Below, piece by piece: positions 13,199-25,573 of a stretch of 64,000 nt of DNA (positions are counted from its first letter, which is position 1; each line of letters starts with the position of its first letter). This DNA comes from Tetragonia tetragonoides (lineage: Eukaryota; Streptophyta; Magnoliopsida; Caryophyllales; Aizoaceae): contig CM076146.1 in NCBI GenBank assembly GCA_038025085.1, positions 25,614,501-25,678,500 of the forward strand. Direction: 5' to 3'. The notes beneath the pieces are model-generated. The model worked only from the letters and a program-made list of their open reading frames with translations. It made no database searches and was not told where the DNA came from. The position numbers were made by a program, and so were the translations under genes.

Positions 13199-14572
13199 TA
13201 TCATCTGTGCTTTCTTTTGTATTATGACCCAGACGCAAAAACCTTCTCCAAATACTAAACAAGTTTTATAAATTTTTGATTTTTTCAAGTGGGTTTTCCA
13301 TTTATATAAGCATTAAGAAATTATTGAGAAGCTGGGAACTTAAGGAAATACAACTGGTATTCATTGAAAGAACAGAAATGCAATTCCCTTCGGATTATCA
13401 TAAACACTAATGAATGTCAAATGGGTGGCATTCAGAAACCGCAACATCTAATCTAATGACAATTCCAACCCAATACGCAACCCTAGATATGAAATTAGAA
13501 GAAGAATACATGTACAAACTCAAAATCAGAAATAAAATCACAAAAATTGGAAACCCTAAATTAACCAAAAAAAAACATCAGCAGAATCACACAATATACA
13601 AGAAACGAAGGAAACGCAGGAGAGAGAAAAATAAATTAGCGTGACAGAGGGGAAGGAGAGAGAATTGTGGAAGAAATTCCAACCCAATACGAAACCCTAA
13701 GGTACGAAGGAGAGAGAAAGCAAGAATGAAAACTGGTTTAAGGATACGAAAACGAATACCTTTGAAGACCCTGGCAGCCGACTCGTCTGATGTGGTGATG
13801 TGGAGCAACATTCGTTGCTGTCGCCTGCGAAGTCTGATAAATTAGCGTGACTGAGGGGAAGGAGTTTGTGGCCTGAGGGGAAGGGGAGGAGAGAGAGAAA
13901 GATTAGTTTTGGGCATTTTCGGCTAAGTGTTCTATGAGAGTTCAGACTTCACACTTCTATTTTTCATTTTTAACTATTTTTGACAGCGGTCAGTCCATAA
14001 TCGAAGTTATTGAGTATATAGGACAGCGTTCAAGCTGGACATGCTGTCGCAGAGCCACCTACAACAACGATTTCCATCTGACCGCTGTCCTAACTATTTT
14101 TTTTTTCTTTTATCATTTATTTTTCATTTATTTTCCACATACAACCGCAGCCAATACGAAACCGCTGTTGTATGGGTGTTATTGTTGATCAATTTTGTTG
14201 TCGTGTAAAATCTAATCGTCTACTCTTTAATGATTTAGGAAAATACAACTTTAGTATATATATACTAGATTTCGTGCCCGTGTGATGCACGAGTTCTTGT
14301 TCATCATCCTCTGTTATTAGAATCAATATAATAAAAAAAATTTAATCACAACAATATATAAAGTTGAATAATAGGAGTACCAAGGAACAATAATAATCTT
14401 TTTCACACATTTAACAAAGAAATTACATTTTTAGTGAATAAACAATATACCTTTTTTAGGATAATCAATATATTACTAATATTACTTTTTTTATTAAAAT
14501 AAAATAAAAGTATTTTTTATTTCTTTTTAATCACCCATGCATTTATGACTATTTATTATTTATTCAATGCCA

Positions 14573-14573
<1 letters not shown>

Positions 14574-14621
<48 letters not shown>
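14574..14621. repeat. (TA)n microsatellite in copy A
   Basis: About 48 bp of TA dinucleotides, shorter than the equivalent tract in copy B. Confidence 0.95.
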
Positions 14622-14623
<2 letters not shown>

Positions 14624-14810
14624 ATTCTATATCAAAACCTCTAATTAATAGTGCACTCTTTAACGATTTAGGAAAGTACAACTTTTGTATATATTCTATA
14701 CAAAAACATATATTTCTATTTTCTATTTTTTTATATTAAAATATTTTTAAAATTGCTCGTTTAGGTGGACGCCTCCAATGCTGTCAGAAAATGCCTCTAA
14801 TATATGAATA

Positions 14811-14837
14811 CTAGTTTTAAAGCTCGTGCGTTGCACG
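14811..14837 (-). mobile_element. Helitron-like 3' terminus (minus strand), copy A
   Basis: On the minus strand a hairpin CCGTGC-AAC-GCACG is followed by AGCTTTAAAA and CTAG, then T. This agrees with the Helitron rule of a hairpin about 10 bases before CTRR and insertion into AT. The equivalent in copy B has CTAG at 16659-16662. The matching 5' end was not found. Confidence 0.45.
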
Positions 14838-16070
14838 GGTTGAGTGAAATGTTTGTATATTAATATTCATTTGGTGAAATACGCACACTAATATGCCTAT
14901 TTAAAAAAAATCATAAACAATTTTTAATAGATTATAATTGTGCATGCTATATATATAGTGATGTTAATTTCATGCTATCCTTAGTGATTTAGGTCGATCT
15001 CTCTTTTATTTTTCACGCCCCTCGGATCATCAAAATTTGCTAGAATAAATAAGAAAACTTGAAAGCAAAAAGATGTAGGGAGAAAAAAGGGTGAGAAAAT
15101 GTTCAAAAAAAATGGAGAAGTGATTATGTGAGGCGTTTAATAAAAAAAAGATATTAGTTATCATAATCCTCCCAAAATATAATTAGGGTTCTAACCAAAT
15201 TGCACCTCTGAAAATGGCTACTTTAAAATCGTTGTTAGATTGATGTTCAAACACTATATATCATATCATAGGATGCTTGAATCAATAAAAGGTGAAATGT
15301 GAGCATGAGGAGAGGCGCTTTTTTTTTCACTTGTTAAATTGATGTTCAAACACTATATATCATATTCTCCACTTTTTTTTTCTTTCAATATTCTAAAATA
15401 TATTTCAGGCTTATGTGGCTTGCTTTTAACTTTTTTTGTTGAGACTAATTGTTTAGGTGATGCAACTTAGTAATCAAACTTGTGCTATGCACGTACTTAA
15501 AATATATTTGCTCAAATTTATTTTCAAACTAATCTTGCATATTTCTTATACATATTGTAACTGAATTATTTAAGGTACTTTTCGATGCGAATCTGACGAT
15601 TTAAAAGATTATTTTTTTAGACATGTAGAAATAGTTATATTTAATTTTAAAAATATTTGACAGAGATCTAATATAGCTCCTATAAAACTCTAGAGGTCTA
15701 TCACAACTCAAACTCTATATTTCAATTTTTAACCTTTATTATTTTTTTTGTAATTGCTTGCTTAAATGACATTCCTATGTGGCGTGATGCCCGTGGGATG
15801 CACGCGTTCAAATTTATATATTTTTTTGTTTTCATTTTTCTTTTATTAGCAAATATCATATTTTAAAATTTATTTACTGAAATTAATATGGTAACACAAT
15901 CTTACAAGTTTATTGTAAACATATTATAAATGCATCTCATTTTGAAGTACTTTTCGATACGAATATGATGGTGTAAATATTATTATGTTTAAAGATGTGT
16001 AAGATAGTTATATTCCAGTTTGAATATTAGACAAAGATAAAGTAGCTATGACGCTAATAAAACTCTAACT

Positions 16071-16406
16071 ATTTAGGAAAATACAACTTTAGTATATACT
16101 AGATTTCGTGCTCGTGCGATGCACGAGTTCTTGTTCATCATCCTCTGTTATTAGAATCAATATAATAAAAAAAATTTAATCACAACAATATATAAAGTTG
16201 AATAATAGGAGTACCAAGGAACAATAATAATCTTTTTCACACATTTAACAAAGAAATTACATTTTTAGTGAATAAACAATATACCTTTTTTAGGATAATC
16301 AATATATTACTAATATTACTTTTTTTATTAAAATAAAATAAAAGTATTTTTTATTTCTTTTTAATCACCCATGCATTTATGACTATTTATTATTTATTCA
16401 ATGCCA

Positions 16407-16471
<65 letters not shown>

Positions 16472-17918
16472 ATTCTATATCAAAACCTCTAATTAATAGT
16501 GCACTCTTTAACGATTTAGGAAAGTACAACTTTTGTATATATTCTATACAAAAACATATATTTCTATTTTCTATTTTTTTATATTAAAATATTTTTAAAA
16601 TTGCTCGTTTAGGTGGACGCCTCCAATGCTATCAGAAAATGCCTCTAATATATGAATACTAGTTTTAAAGCTCGTGCGTTGCACGGGTTGAGTGAAATGT
16701 CTGTATATTAATATTCATTTGGTGAAATACGCACACTAATATGCCTATTTAAAAAAAATCATAAACAATTTTTAATAGATTATAATTGTGCATGCTATAT
16801 ATATAGTGATGTTAATTTCATGCTATCCTTAGTGATTTAGGTCGATCTCTCTTTTATTTTTCACGCCCCTCGGATCATCAAAATTTGCTAGAATAAATAA
16901 GAAAACTTGAAAGCAAAAAGATGTAGGGAGAAAAAAGGGTGAGAAAATGTTCAAAAAAAATGGAGAAGTGATTATGTGAGGCGTTTAATAAAAAAAAGAT
17001 ATTAGTTATCATAATCCTCCCAAAGTATAATTAGGGTTCTAACCAAATTGCACCTCTGAAAATGGTTACTTTAAAATCGTTGTTAGATTGATGTTCAAAC
17101 ACTATATATCATATCATAGGATGCTTGAATCAATAAAAGGTGAAATGTGAGCATGAGGAGAGGCGCTTTTTTTTTCACTTGTTAAATTGATGTTCAAACA
17201 CTATATATCATATTCTCCACTTTTTTTTTCTTTCAATATTCTAAAATATATTTCAGCCTTATGTGGCTTGCTTTTAACTTTTTTTGTTGAGACTAATTGT
17301 TTAGGTGATGCAACTTAGTAATCAAACTTGTGCTATGCACGTACTTAAAATATATTTGCTCAAATTTATTTTCAAACCAATCTTGCATGTTTCTTATACA
17401 TATTGTAACTGAATTATTTAAGGTACTTTTCGATGCGAATCTGACGATTTAAAAGATTATTTTTTTAGACATGTAGAAATAGTTATATTTAATTTTAAAA
17501 ATATTTGACAGAGATCTAATATAGCTCCTATAAAACTCTAGAGGTCTATCACAACTCAAACTCTATATTTCATTTTTTAACCTTTATTATTTTTTTTGTA
17601 ATTGCTTGCTTAAATGACATTCCTATGTGGCGTGATGCCCGTGGGATGCACGCGTTCAAATTTATATATTTTTTTGTTTTCATTTTTCTTTTATTAGCAA
17701 ATATCATATTTTAAAATTTATTTACTGAAATTAATATGGTAACACAATCTTACAAGTTTATTGTAAACATATTATAAATGCATCTCATTTTGAAGTACTT
17801 TTCGATACGAATATGATGGTGTAAATATTATTATGTTTAAAGATGTGTAAGATAGTTATATTCCAGTTTGAATATTAGACAAAGATAAAGTAGCTATGAC
17901 GCTAATAAAACTCTAACT
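16071..17918. repeat. Tandem duplication, copy B (1.85 kb)
   Basis: Second copy of the unit at 14233-16070. A third ATTTAG at 17919-17924 closes it, so the duplication is flanked and split by the same 6-bp word, as expected from unequal exchange or template slippage at a short repeat. Identity to copy A looks like 99 percent by eye, so the event is recent. Confidence 0.9.
16409..16469. repeat. (TA)n microsatellite in copy B
   Basis: About 61 bp of TA dinucleotides; the longer allele of the paired tract in copy A. Confidence 0.95.
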
Positions 17919-17924
17919 ATTTAG

Positions 17925-18684
<760 letters not shown>

Positions 18685-18689
18685 ATTAT

Positions 18690-21600
18690 CATTATGATTT
18701 TGCAACAACCACCGTCGTTGGGCTTCCTATGACGAGGGAGACCTCAACCCACGCCGCTCCCTTGCCGGCATCCACATACTCACCCCCAGTAACAACCTCT
18801 CTCTTTCTCGTTTCCTTCCTTCACCAAACCGTCCACTCTATCTCTCTCCATAGAAACACTACCCAACATCGACCACGCCGAATTCCGGCACTTGACGACA
18901 CAATGACACAGGTATGTATATTTGTCGTTGTCTTGTTTTTGTTTCAGTTTTTCAATTGATTTGTTGGCATTGTTATGTTGTGAATTTCGTGTTTTAGGGC
19001 TGCAAATTTCGATTATACGCCTAGATTTTATTTTTAAGGGGTTGAAAATTTGATTTTAGGGTTAACTGTTTCGATTTTTCGTCGATTTTTCGTCGATTTT
19101 TCACAATTTTCTTCTGGAATTCTTGTCCGTAGTGTTCTCTCACTCTCTCTGTCTCTCTTTCTGTGTCTCATATCAATTTCTGCCATTGGGGTCTCAAGCA
19201 ACTGATTTTAGTTCGTAAACAGCGAAAGCATTGGCGATTGACGGGCAAACTGGAGGTTGTGGGTTGCAGCGGCAAGTCGATTATGGACTAGGTATCTTTT
19301 CTCCACACAAAAACAGTAACTTTTCGAAGTTTTGAGTAGAAATTTAGTAATTTGGATGCTTAAGTCAAATTATTTGGAGTAATTGTATATTGTAGTAATT
19401 TGGGTGGTTATTAATTAGTCATTCAGTAGAATCTAAGTGTTTGTGAATTAGAATCTATGAATTTCAAATTGCTGTAATTCTATGGTTGAGTGACATAATT
19501 CAAAAATGGATTATGTGTTTCCAGAATCTAATTTTGGCAATTGATTAGCTTTTTCCATTGTGTACCTAGCTTATGATGCTTTTTCCAAAGGTGCTAGAGT
19601 CGTAGTTAGTATCAATTCTTTTTCTTCTTCTTTATTTTCTTCCTTTGAGGCTTGGTAGTGATGGAATTTCTCAGCTATACAACACAGAAATGTGAACCTT
19701 CTACTTTGTAAGAAACTGTATCTAGATCTTGGTTTGTATCATACGCTGCTTGATTCAACTTAGCTAGAAGATACAACTACAAGTTCAGAACAAAAATATT
19801 TAAAGAGCCAAAAAAACCATCTTTAAAGTTATGTGCTCTTCTGTGCCTAAGTAGGGAATTTGTTTCTTAGCATATGATTTGGTTTATTTTTATAAAACTT
19901 AGTTTATTTTATAGAGGTAAGATGATGAGTTCTCCGAGAAACAAATGCTAGAGTGCCTAAGAATTAAAGAGAGCCGAATCTGAATTTGGAGCTATTTTGG
20001 TATCTACCTTCTGTTTTCAACAGCTGATTGTTTCTAATGATTACCTACAGTTTAAGCATTTATTGCCACTTCGTACGATAGATTTCATGATTGATTACCA
20101 AATGAACTAAGGGAGTTGAACAGAAGTTGTCTTAGGTGATATTAAGGGTTAGACTTTGTGATCTGCACATTGTTGTATGGTTTGAATTTCAGAGACGTTG
20201 TTAGACTGATTAAGTATTGTTTTTGCATGTTAAAAGGCTTGAAAGAGTAGAGAATTTAGTGCATGAAGTTGGGATTCAAACTAGCTAGGATAAGTTGTAA
20301 AGCACTTCAGGTGGTAAATTCCATATATTTGTGAGCTAATTTGTATTCTGAATTCTGGATTGATGTCACACTATTTAACCATATTTTCAGTGTGTTTTAG
20401 TCTTAGAATACAAGGAGAACGCATGTGCTTATGTGGTAATTCAATAGGGGAACTGAACTTTTCACTCTCCATGCATTTGTGTAGCCATTTGTATTTTGGA
20501 CTGGTTTTTGAACTTGAATGTTGATGTCTGATTTTAAATATTTCAATGCCTTTAGTTGCAATATTAGTGGACCAGCATGATACATGAATCTCTATATCTC
20601 TTAATTAGGAAGGGAATGTTCACTCAGAAAAACAATAGCAAGGTAAATGTGTGCACATAGTTAGAGTTAGTTTGTACTTTATTTGGATGCCAAAATATGA
20701 ATGTCAATACTTATTTTGGTAAGAATGTGATTATGGATGAGATGCACTCATATGTATTTCCTTATCCATAATATGGACTATTTTTCTCTGTTTAGATCAA
20801 GTTATCTTAAAAAAATGTCATCTATTTAGGAATTAAGAAAAGAGAAAGAAGAGAAGTTCATAAGAGATTGAGGAATTCATAACAGGACTTTGGTAAGTGA
20901 TTATTCTAATAAGTCATTATGCTTAAGTTGCTTGAGTTATATTAGGAGTGCTATTTCATGTTCTACTTATTATAATATGGTGATTAAATTATGTCTGAGA
21001 AGGAATAATAACTTAGGACCTTGCGTAACTAATATTTGGGGCTTGAATTTTTTTTTGGGGGGTCAGACATGTGCAGCTCATTACCAGTAGTGGCGTTGTT
21101 GGCACGCTCCCCCTAAACCACCACTTTGGTAAGTGCTTGTTCTATTAAGTTGTTATGCACATGTTTCTCTTGGTTTTAAGTATCCCCTGGTAGTTCAATG
21201 GCTTTGGTGCTCTATACTACAGGTGTATGTGTCTTGAGCACTTGTTTGGTTATGGCTAGATGATGGGACTGTCATCTTCAGGGAGCTTGTGGTTTTAACT
21301 TGGCATCTAAAAACAAGTTTGAGAATGCAGCTTAATGTTTGTCATTCATCATGCACATGGTATGCTATTTTCATATAGTACAGAGAAAGAATATCAATAA
21401 ATGCATGTAAATAAGTCCCTTTGATTTTGTGGGTTAATGAGATAAGGACATGGTATGCTATCTTCTGCCACGAAGTTGGATCAAGTGGATCTTGATAGTC
21501 ATGTTATTGTTGACCCTGAACTTATTAACAAGTCATGACAAAGTATCCATTCAGTCTGCTGGGATAATTAGTCTCATTATGCTCTCAATTACTGACATAG

Positions 21601-22200
21601 GTGCTACCATTTTTGTTGTTATTTCTCCAATTTAGAGTTTTCTGTTGCTTATTGAATCCAGCTGCAAGTGCTTCGAGTTCTTTTACTATTAAAATTAAGA
21701 AAGTATGGTATGAGTTGGAATCACCTCTAGAGTCCTAATCTTCCGAAGTAAAGTTTGCACTTTGTTCTAAGAAGCTGTTTGCTTTCTTTCGTTGTATTGC
21801 TTATGAACAGTTTAAGCAGCTAGAATTTTAACAATTTTTGCTCTTTTTTTGCCTTTAGCTTTCTTAGTTGATGGAAAGAAATGGCACATGTACTGGTAAT
21901 GAGTAATTTGCTATGCAGGTGGTCAGTTACTTGAGCAGCACAATGTGGAGATCATGTTCTTATAGCAAGAAGAGTCCCTACATGCAAAATCACGTTTTAA
22001 AAGATAGAAAGAGAAGCTTTAGTGAATTTTTATTAGTCTTAAATAGTTCGATTTATGTAATTTTTTTTTGGGTTTGGATTAATGATTCATTGTACTTATT
22101 TTGTATACTATATCAATGGAATTAAGTCACAGGTTCAAATATGAACTTACTGCAGCAGGGAGCTGAAATTACATGTGCACACATTGCTTTATTTATTTAT
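18690..22200. other. Unrecognised gene-like but non-coding interior of the CACTA element
   Basis: From about 18690 the sequence changes to a GC-richer, CT-rich leader-like stretch with a possible donor ACAG|GTATGT at about 18910, then 3.2 kb of T-rich, intron-like DNA with short scattered frames (longest about 70 codons). I recognise no protein. It may be the remains of the element's own gene or of a captured host gene's 5' end. Short GTAAGT- and CAG-type sites occur but do not join anything convincing. Confidence 0.3.
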
Positions 22201-22204
22201 TTAT

Positions 22205-22579
22205 TGTGTGAATCATTAACGACTATAGTTGTTGAATACTGGGAAAAAGATAATCTGACACATCGGCATTTATCGTTGTTAAATGTATTGTATATCTTTT
22301 GCAACGACTAATATCGTTGCAATAAATGCTCATCAAGCATATACCAACGTGTAGGTATCGCAATGACAATTATATAGCAACGACTTCATTTATTTTGTGA
22401 ATCATTAACGATTATAGTTGTTGAATACTGGGAAAAAGATAATCTGACACATCTTTTGCAACGACATTTATCGTTGTTAAATGTATTGTATATCTTTTGC
22501 AACGACTAATATCGTTGCAATAAATGCTCATCAAGCATATACCAACGTGTAGGTATTGCAACGACAATTATATAGCAAC
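22205..22579. repeat. Duplicated subterminal repeat block of the outer CACTA element
   Basis: Two direct copies of about 185 bp (22205-22384 and 22390-22579) share GTGAATCATTAACGA, TACTGGGAAAAAGATAATC, TATCTTTTGCAACGACTAAT and CATATACCAACGTGTAGG. Each contains several GCAACGAC motifs. Copies differ by a small indel near ACATCTTTTGC and a few substitutions. Confidence 0.85.
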
Positions 22580-22756
22580 GCCAGAAGTCGTTGCTAAAAA
22601 TACCTTTAGACGATAGTTGTTGCGTTATTCTTTTGCAACGTCATGACGCGCAACGACCCTGCAACAATAAAAGTCGTTGCATAAATATTTTTCGCAATGA
22701 TATGCTCTTTTTCGCAACGATTTTTGTCGTTGCCAAAAACAGGTTTTTTTGTAGTT

Positions 22757-23052
22757 ACCTGAGTCTTTTGAAGAGGTGAGTTTCAAATTGTTACCTGAAT
22801 CTTTTTTTCTCTCTTCTTTTTTTTTTTTTAATATTGGTTGAACTTTTTAATTGTATTGTGGTGATTTTTTTTGTCTATATACAAATCGAATCTTAATCAT
22901 AGCATTTAGTAGCCCAACATGCAAGAGGAACCAAGCTCGAGGAGCTGTTTATAACCGCTAAATATTAATATGATTAATTGAATATCGATGCAGTGCTTGA
23001 CGAAAAAAACTGGTGGGAAGTGGGGGATTGGAGTAATTGGACAAAATAATAA
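22757..23052. other. Spacer between the CACTA nest and the MULE
   Basis: About 300 bp of AT-rich DNA with T runs. No gene is seen. It ends in the target site of the MULE (AATAATAA, 23045-23052). Confidence 0.5.
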
Positions 23053-23229
23053 GGGTGTTACTATTTACCGTCACAAAATTACTACCTACCGCCTCTAGAA
23101 ATTACAATTTTGCCCTTCTTCACATTTTCACCCATCCTCTCCCTCTCTAACTCTCACACCAATTTTCCCTCTCTACCACCCACTCTCATACCCAACCTTC
23201 ATTAACATTCACTCAAGCAACGGCCGCGG

Positions 23230-24910
23230 ATGTCTGCCGGCGACCAGGAAGTGCCGTCGACGGTGGCCGAGGTAAATTTTTTTTTTCCGCATATTTTTCA
23301 CGGGCGTCCGTGATTTACGACCCGTCCATGGAACAGGCGTATGAAATTTCCGACTAGACCATGGACGGGGCGTAAATCACGGACGCCTTCACCATAATGA
23401 AGGCGTCAATCACGGACGCCAATACCATGGTTCAGGCGTCTGAGATTTACGCCTCACCCATGGCACAGGCGTTCGTGATTTCCGCTCCTTCCATGGTCCA
23501 CGCGTAAATTTCAGACGCCTGTCCTTTGGTTCAGTCGGTTTTGATAGACGTTTGAATTTAAGATTAAGCTAACATTGTTTTCGTTGTTTTCGTTAGGTTC
23601 CTTTGGAGCGGTTCGGTGGTGATGGTGTTGATTACAGTACGCATTTCGTCACTGATGAGTTATTTGATAGTGATACAGATGCAATTAATTGGGCAAAACA
23701 AATTGCCCTTACTATCGTGTTTGAGTTGATAATTTTGTCACACAAGAAGAATGGAAGCGTAAAATTGTTAAGATGCAATCGAGGTGAACGCTACAGAGGG
23801 GAATTAAGAGACTTAGATACTGCTGCTCGGAAGAATTCGAAAACAAAGGCTTGTAAATGTACGTTCCAGTTAAGAGCTGAGCAAGTGTATGGGTCCAGTA
23901 GTTGGATGATTGTCACATTGCCTGGGATTAGGGGTACGCACAACCATGACTTTGCTGTGTTTCCTGAGGGATATCGTCAGATGAGTGGTCTTAGTCCTGG
24001 GTCAAAGCAACTCGTTCGTGACATGACTTCGGCACAAACAAAGCCATGTGCTATCTTGGCCGCTATTAAGGAAAAATTTCCCGAGGACAATGCAACTAGA
24101 CGGCATGTGTACAACTACAGAGATCGTATAAGAAAACTTGATTTTGAAGAGAGAGATGTCATTGGTCAGTTTCATCATTTAGCTGTGGAGAATAACTACG
24201 TACATTGGACAAGAGCTGACCCAGCTACTAATGAGGTAACTCACGTGTTCATGGCACACCCTACATCAATTCAGTTACTTCGGTCTTTTCCTTGGTTGAT
24301 TGGCTTAGATTCCACGTACAAAACAAACAAGTATAAGATGCCGTTTCTTGAGATAGTGGGGATGACTCCAAGCAATAAGAACTTCCTCATAGCTTATGCC
24401 ATTATGAAGGATGAGACTGAGGCAAGCTATGCGTGGGTCTTAGATAAGTTGAGGATGCTTATTGGAAATGATGTACACCCAACAGCAATTTTGACCAATC
24501 GTGAGCTAGGGTTGATGACACCTATTAGAGAGATATTTCCCGAGAGTGCCCATTTGCTCTGTACATGGCACATTAACAAAGTCATTGAAGACAAAGTGTA
24601 CAGACTTTGTGGAAAAGATAAGGTCGCCGCGCAGAGGTTCAAGAACGGGAAGTGGAAATCTATCATGGAAGCTTCCACAGAAGCTGAGTACGATAGAGCA
24701 GTGCGTATGATGAAGGATAGTTGGAGGAATTACCCTCACGTGATATCCTATGTAGAGGAGACCTGGCTGAGATACAAAGAGATGTTTGTAGCTGCGTGGA
24801 CGAATAAGGTGCTACACCTTGGCAACACTACGAATTGCGGGCTACGTTTTCGGAGACCAAGAGCAATGGCGATTGACGAGAGTTTGCATTGCAAACGAAC
24901 TCTTAGCTAA
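23230..24910 (+). pseudogene. MULE transposase, truncated, one catalytic residue changed
   Basis: Exon 1 (23230-23271) encodes 14 residues from an ATG and ends at GAG|GTAAAT; exon 2 starts at 23597 after TTCGTTAG and continues in frame into VPLERFGGDG. No ATG exists near the start of the long frame, which supports this spliced start. The protein has a zinc-finger-like N-terminal domain (CKCTFQL, later THNHDF) and an RNase H-fold core: first Asp in LIGLDSTYK (GAT at 24308), then LLCTWHI, the conserved Cys-His-Trp region after the second site. The second catalytic position, normally TDRE in this family, reads TNRE (AAT at 24497-24499). The frame leaves transposase homology at HLGNTTN (about 24835), before the glutamate-bearing RVESAH block and SWIM finger. 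It ends out of frame inside the OTU segment. Inactive as it stands. Confidence 0.85.
23280..23535. repeat. GC-rich CCATGG/GGCGTC array, left end of the MULE (transposase intron 1)
   Basis: Five or more imperfect units combine CCATGG (at about 23328, 23359, 23427, 23458, 23490) with GGCGTC or GACGCC and GTGATTTACG or its complement CGTAAATCAC. Units appear in both orientations, so the stretch can fold on itself. It fills the 325-bp first intron of the transposase gene. A related array lies at the other end of the element (27800-28035). Confidence 0.75.
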
Positions 24911-25337
24911 CCGAGCATTGTACGAAAACATATACGTTGACGGGGTCGACGCTGGTTACCGCCGTATTATGTGGGACGGAGGTGCGTGTAACGATGATCA
25001 CTGGATGATAGTACTTGAGGATTTGTTCCCGATTGCCAACCTCTTCAATGCAGCGATTATGTTATTCGGATACGGCAGCGGAAGGGGGTTATATTCTTGT
25101 TACACAGTGCTACCGTTGCAAGCACCTTCGACTGCTACACGTCCAAGTAGGGAAATTGTCATAGGTCATTTAGGTGATTCGTACATGCATTATATCCGTC
25201 TGAATTTAGCCTCAGATTTCCCTGTTCCTCCGATATGCGCAGCATGGTTTACTTCCCGTTCTGATAGTGTCGCTGGTTGGGAGCAAATGTATGTTAGGCG
25301 AAGAGCACATTGGGATCGTTTAGCGAGGTCGACGTAA
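24836..25337 (+). pseudogene. OTU-like cysteine protease domain segment of the MULE, N-terminally cut
   Basis: In the frame one base off the transposase, the protein reads IAGYVFGDQEQW, then NELLANRALYENIY, DDHWMIVLEDLFPIA, REIVIGHLGDSYMHYIRLNL and PVPPICAAWFT, ending at a TAA (25335-25337). This order matches the OTU-like domain that many plant FAR1-type MULE transposases carry at their C-terminus; OTU proteases cleave ubiquitin-type bonds. The likely catalytic His is in SYMHYIRL. The DGNCG block that holds the catalytic Cys is missing or lies at the junction: the transposase frame happens to read NCG there, but the OTU frame reads IAGY. The simplest reading is an internal deletion that removed the transposase C-terminus and the start of the OTU domain and shifted the frame. 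Confidence 0.65.
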
Positions 25338-25573
25338 TTGAATGTTTTGCGTGATTGTTATATTTTTCTACTTATATCATTGTCACATTTTTGTGTGATT
25401 GTTATATTTTGCATGTTATATTTTTTCGTGATTATTGGAGGTAAATAAAACAACAAATTACAATAAAACAAAAAAGGTAAATAAGAAACAACAAATTACA
25501 ATAACACAAATAAATAACAATAACAATGAAACTCTTATATAAATATATAACAAATTCATCTAGGGTCAATACA
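25338..25573. other. Spacer between the convergent MULE genes
   Basis: About 235 bp of AT-rich DNA between the stop of the OTU segment and the stop of the PMD gene. It must hold both 3' UTRs. ATTTTTTTGTGTGATTGTTATATTTT-like direct repeats are visible near 25345-25425. Confidence 0.5.

Larger units (their letters stand above)
10546..14210. mobile_element. Second CACTA-like element nested in the first
   Basis: The left end CATTACACCAAAAAACCC and the right end GTTGTCGTGTAA form a short imperfect inverted repeat. Both flanks carry a subterminal repeat set different from the outer element: AACAGCGGTT and CCGCTGTTGT motifs at about 10570-10810 and 13980-14175. The right end lies 22 bp before the 1.84-kb tandem duplication. 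The interior (10.85-13.93 kb) has no transposase but carries a fragment of a host gene (see 13010-13198), so this looks like a gene-capturing CACTA. Target duplication not determined. Confidence 0.6.
14233..16070. repeat. Tandem duplication, copy A (1.84 kb)
   Basis: Begins with ATTTAGGAAAATACAACTTT and is followed head to tail by a nearly identical copy at 16071-17918. Differences are a handful of single bases and the length of an AT microsatellite. The unit is non-coding and carries two Helitron-like 3' ends read on the minus strand, with CTAG at 14265-14268 and 14811-14814 next to hairpins of the GTGCGTTGCAC type. Similar worn motifs occur at about 15478 and 15793. Confidence 0.9.
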
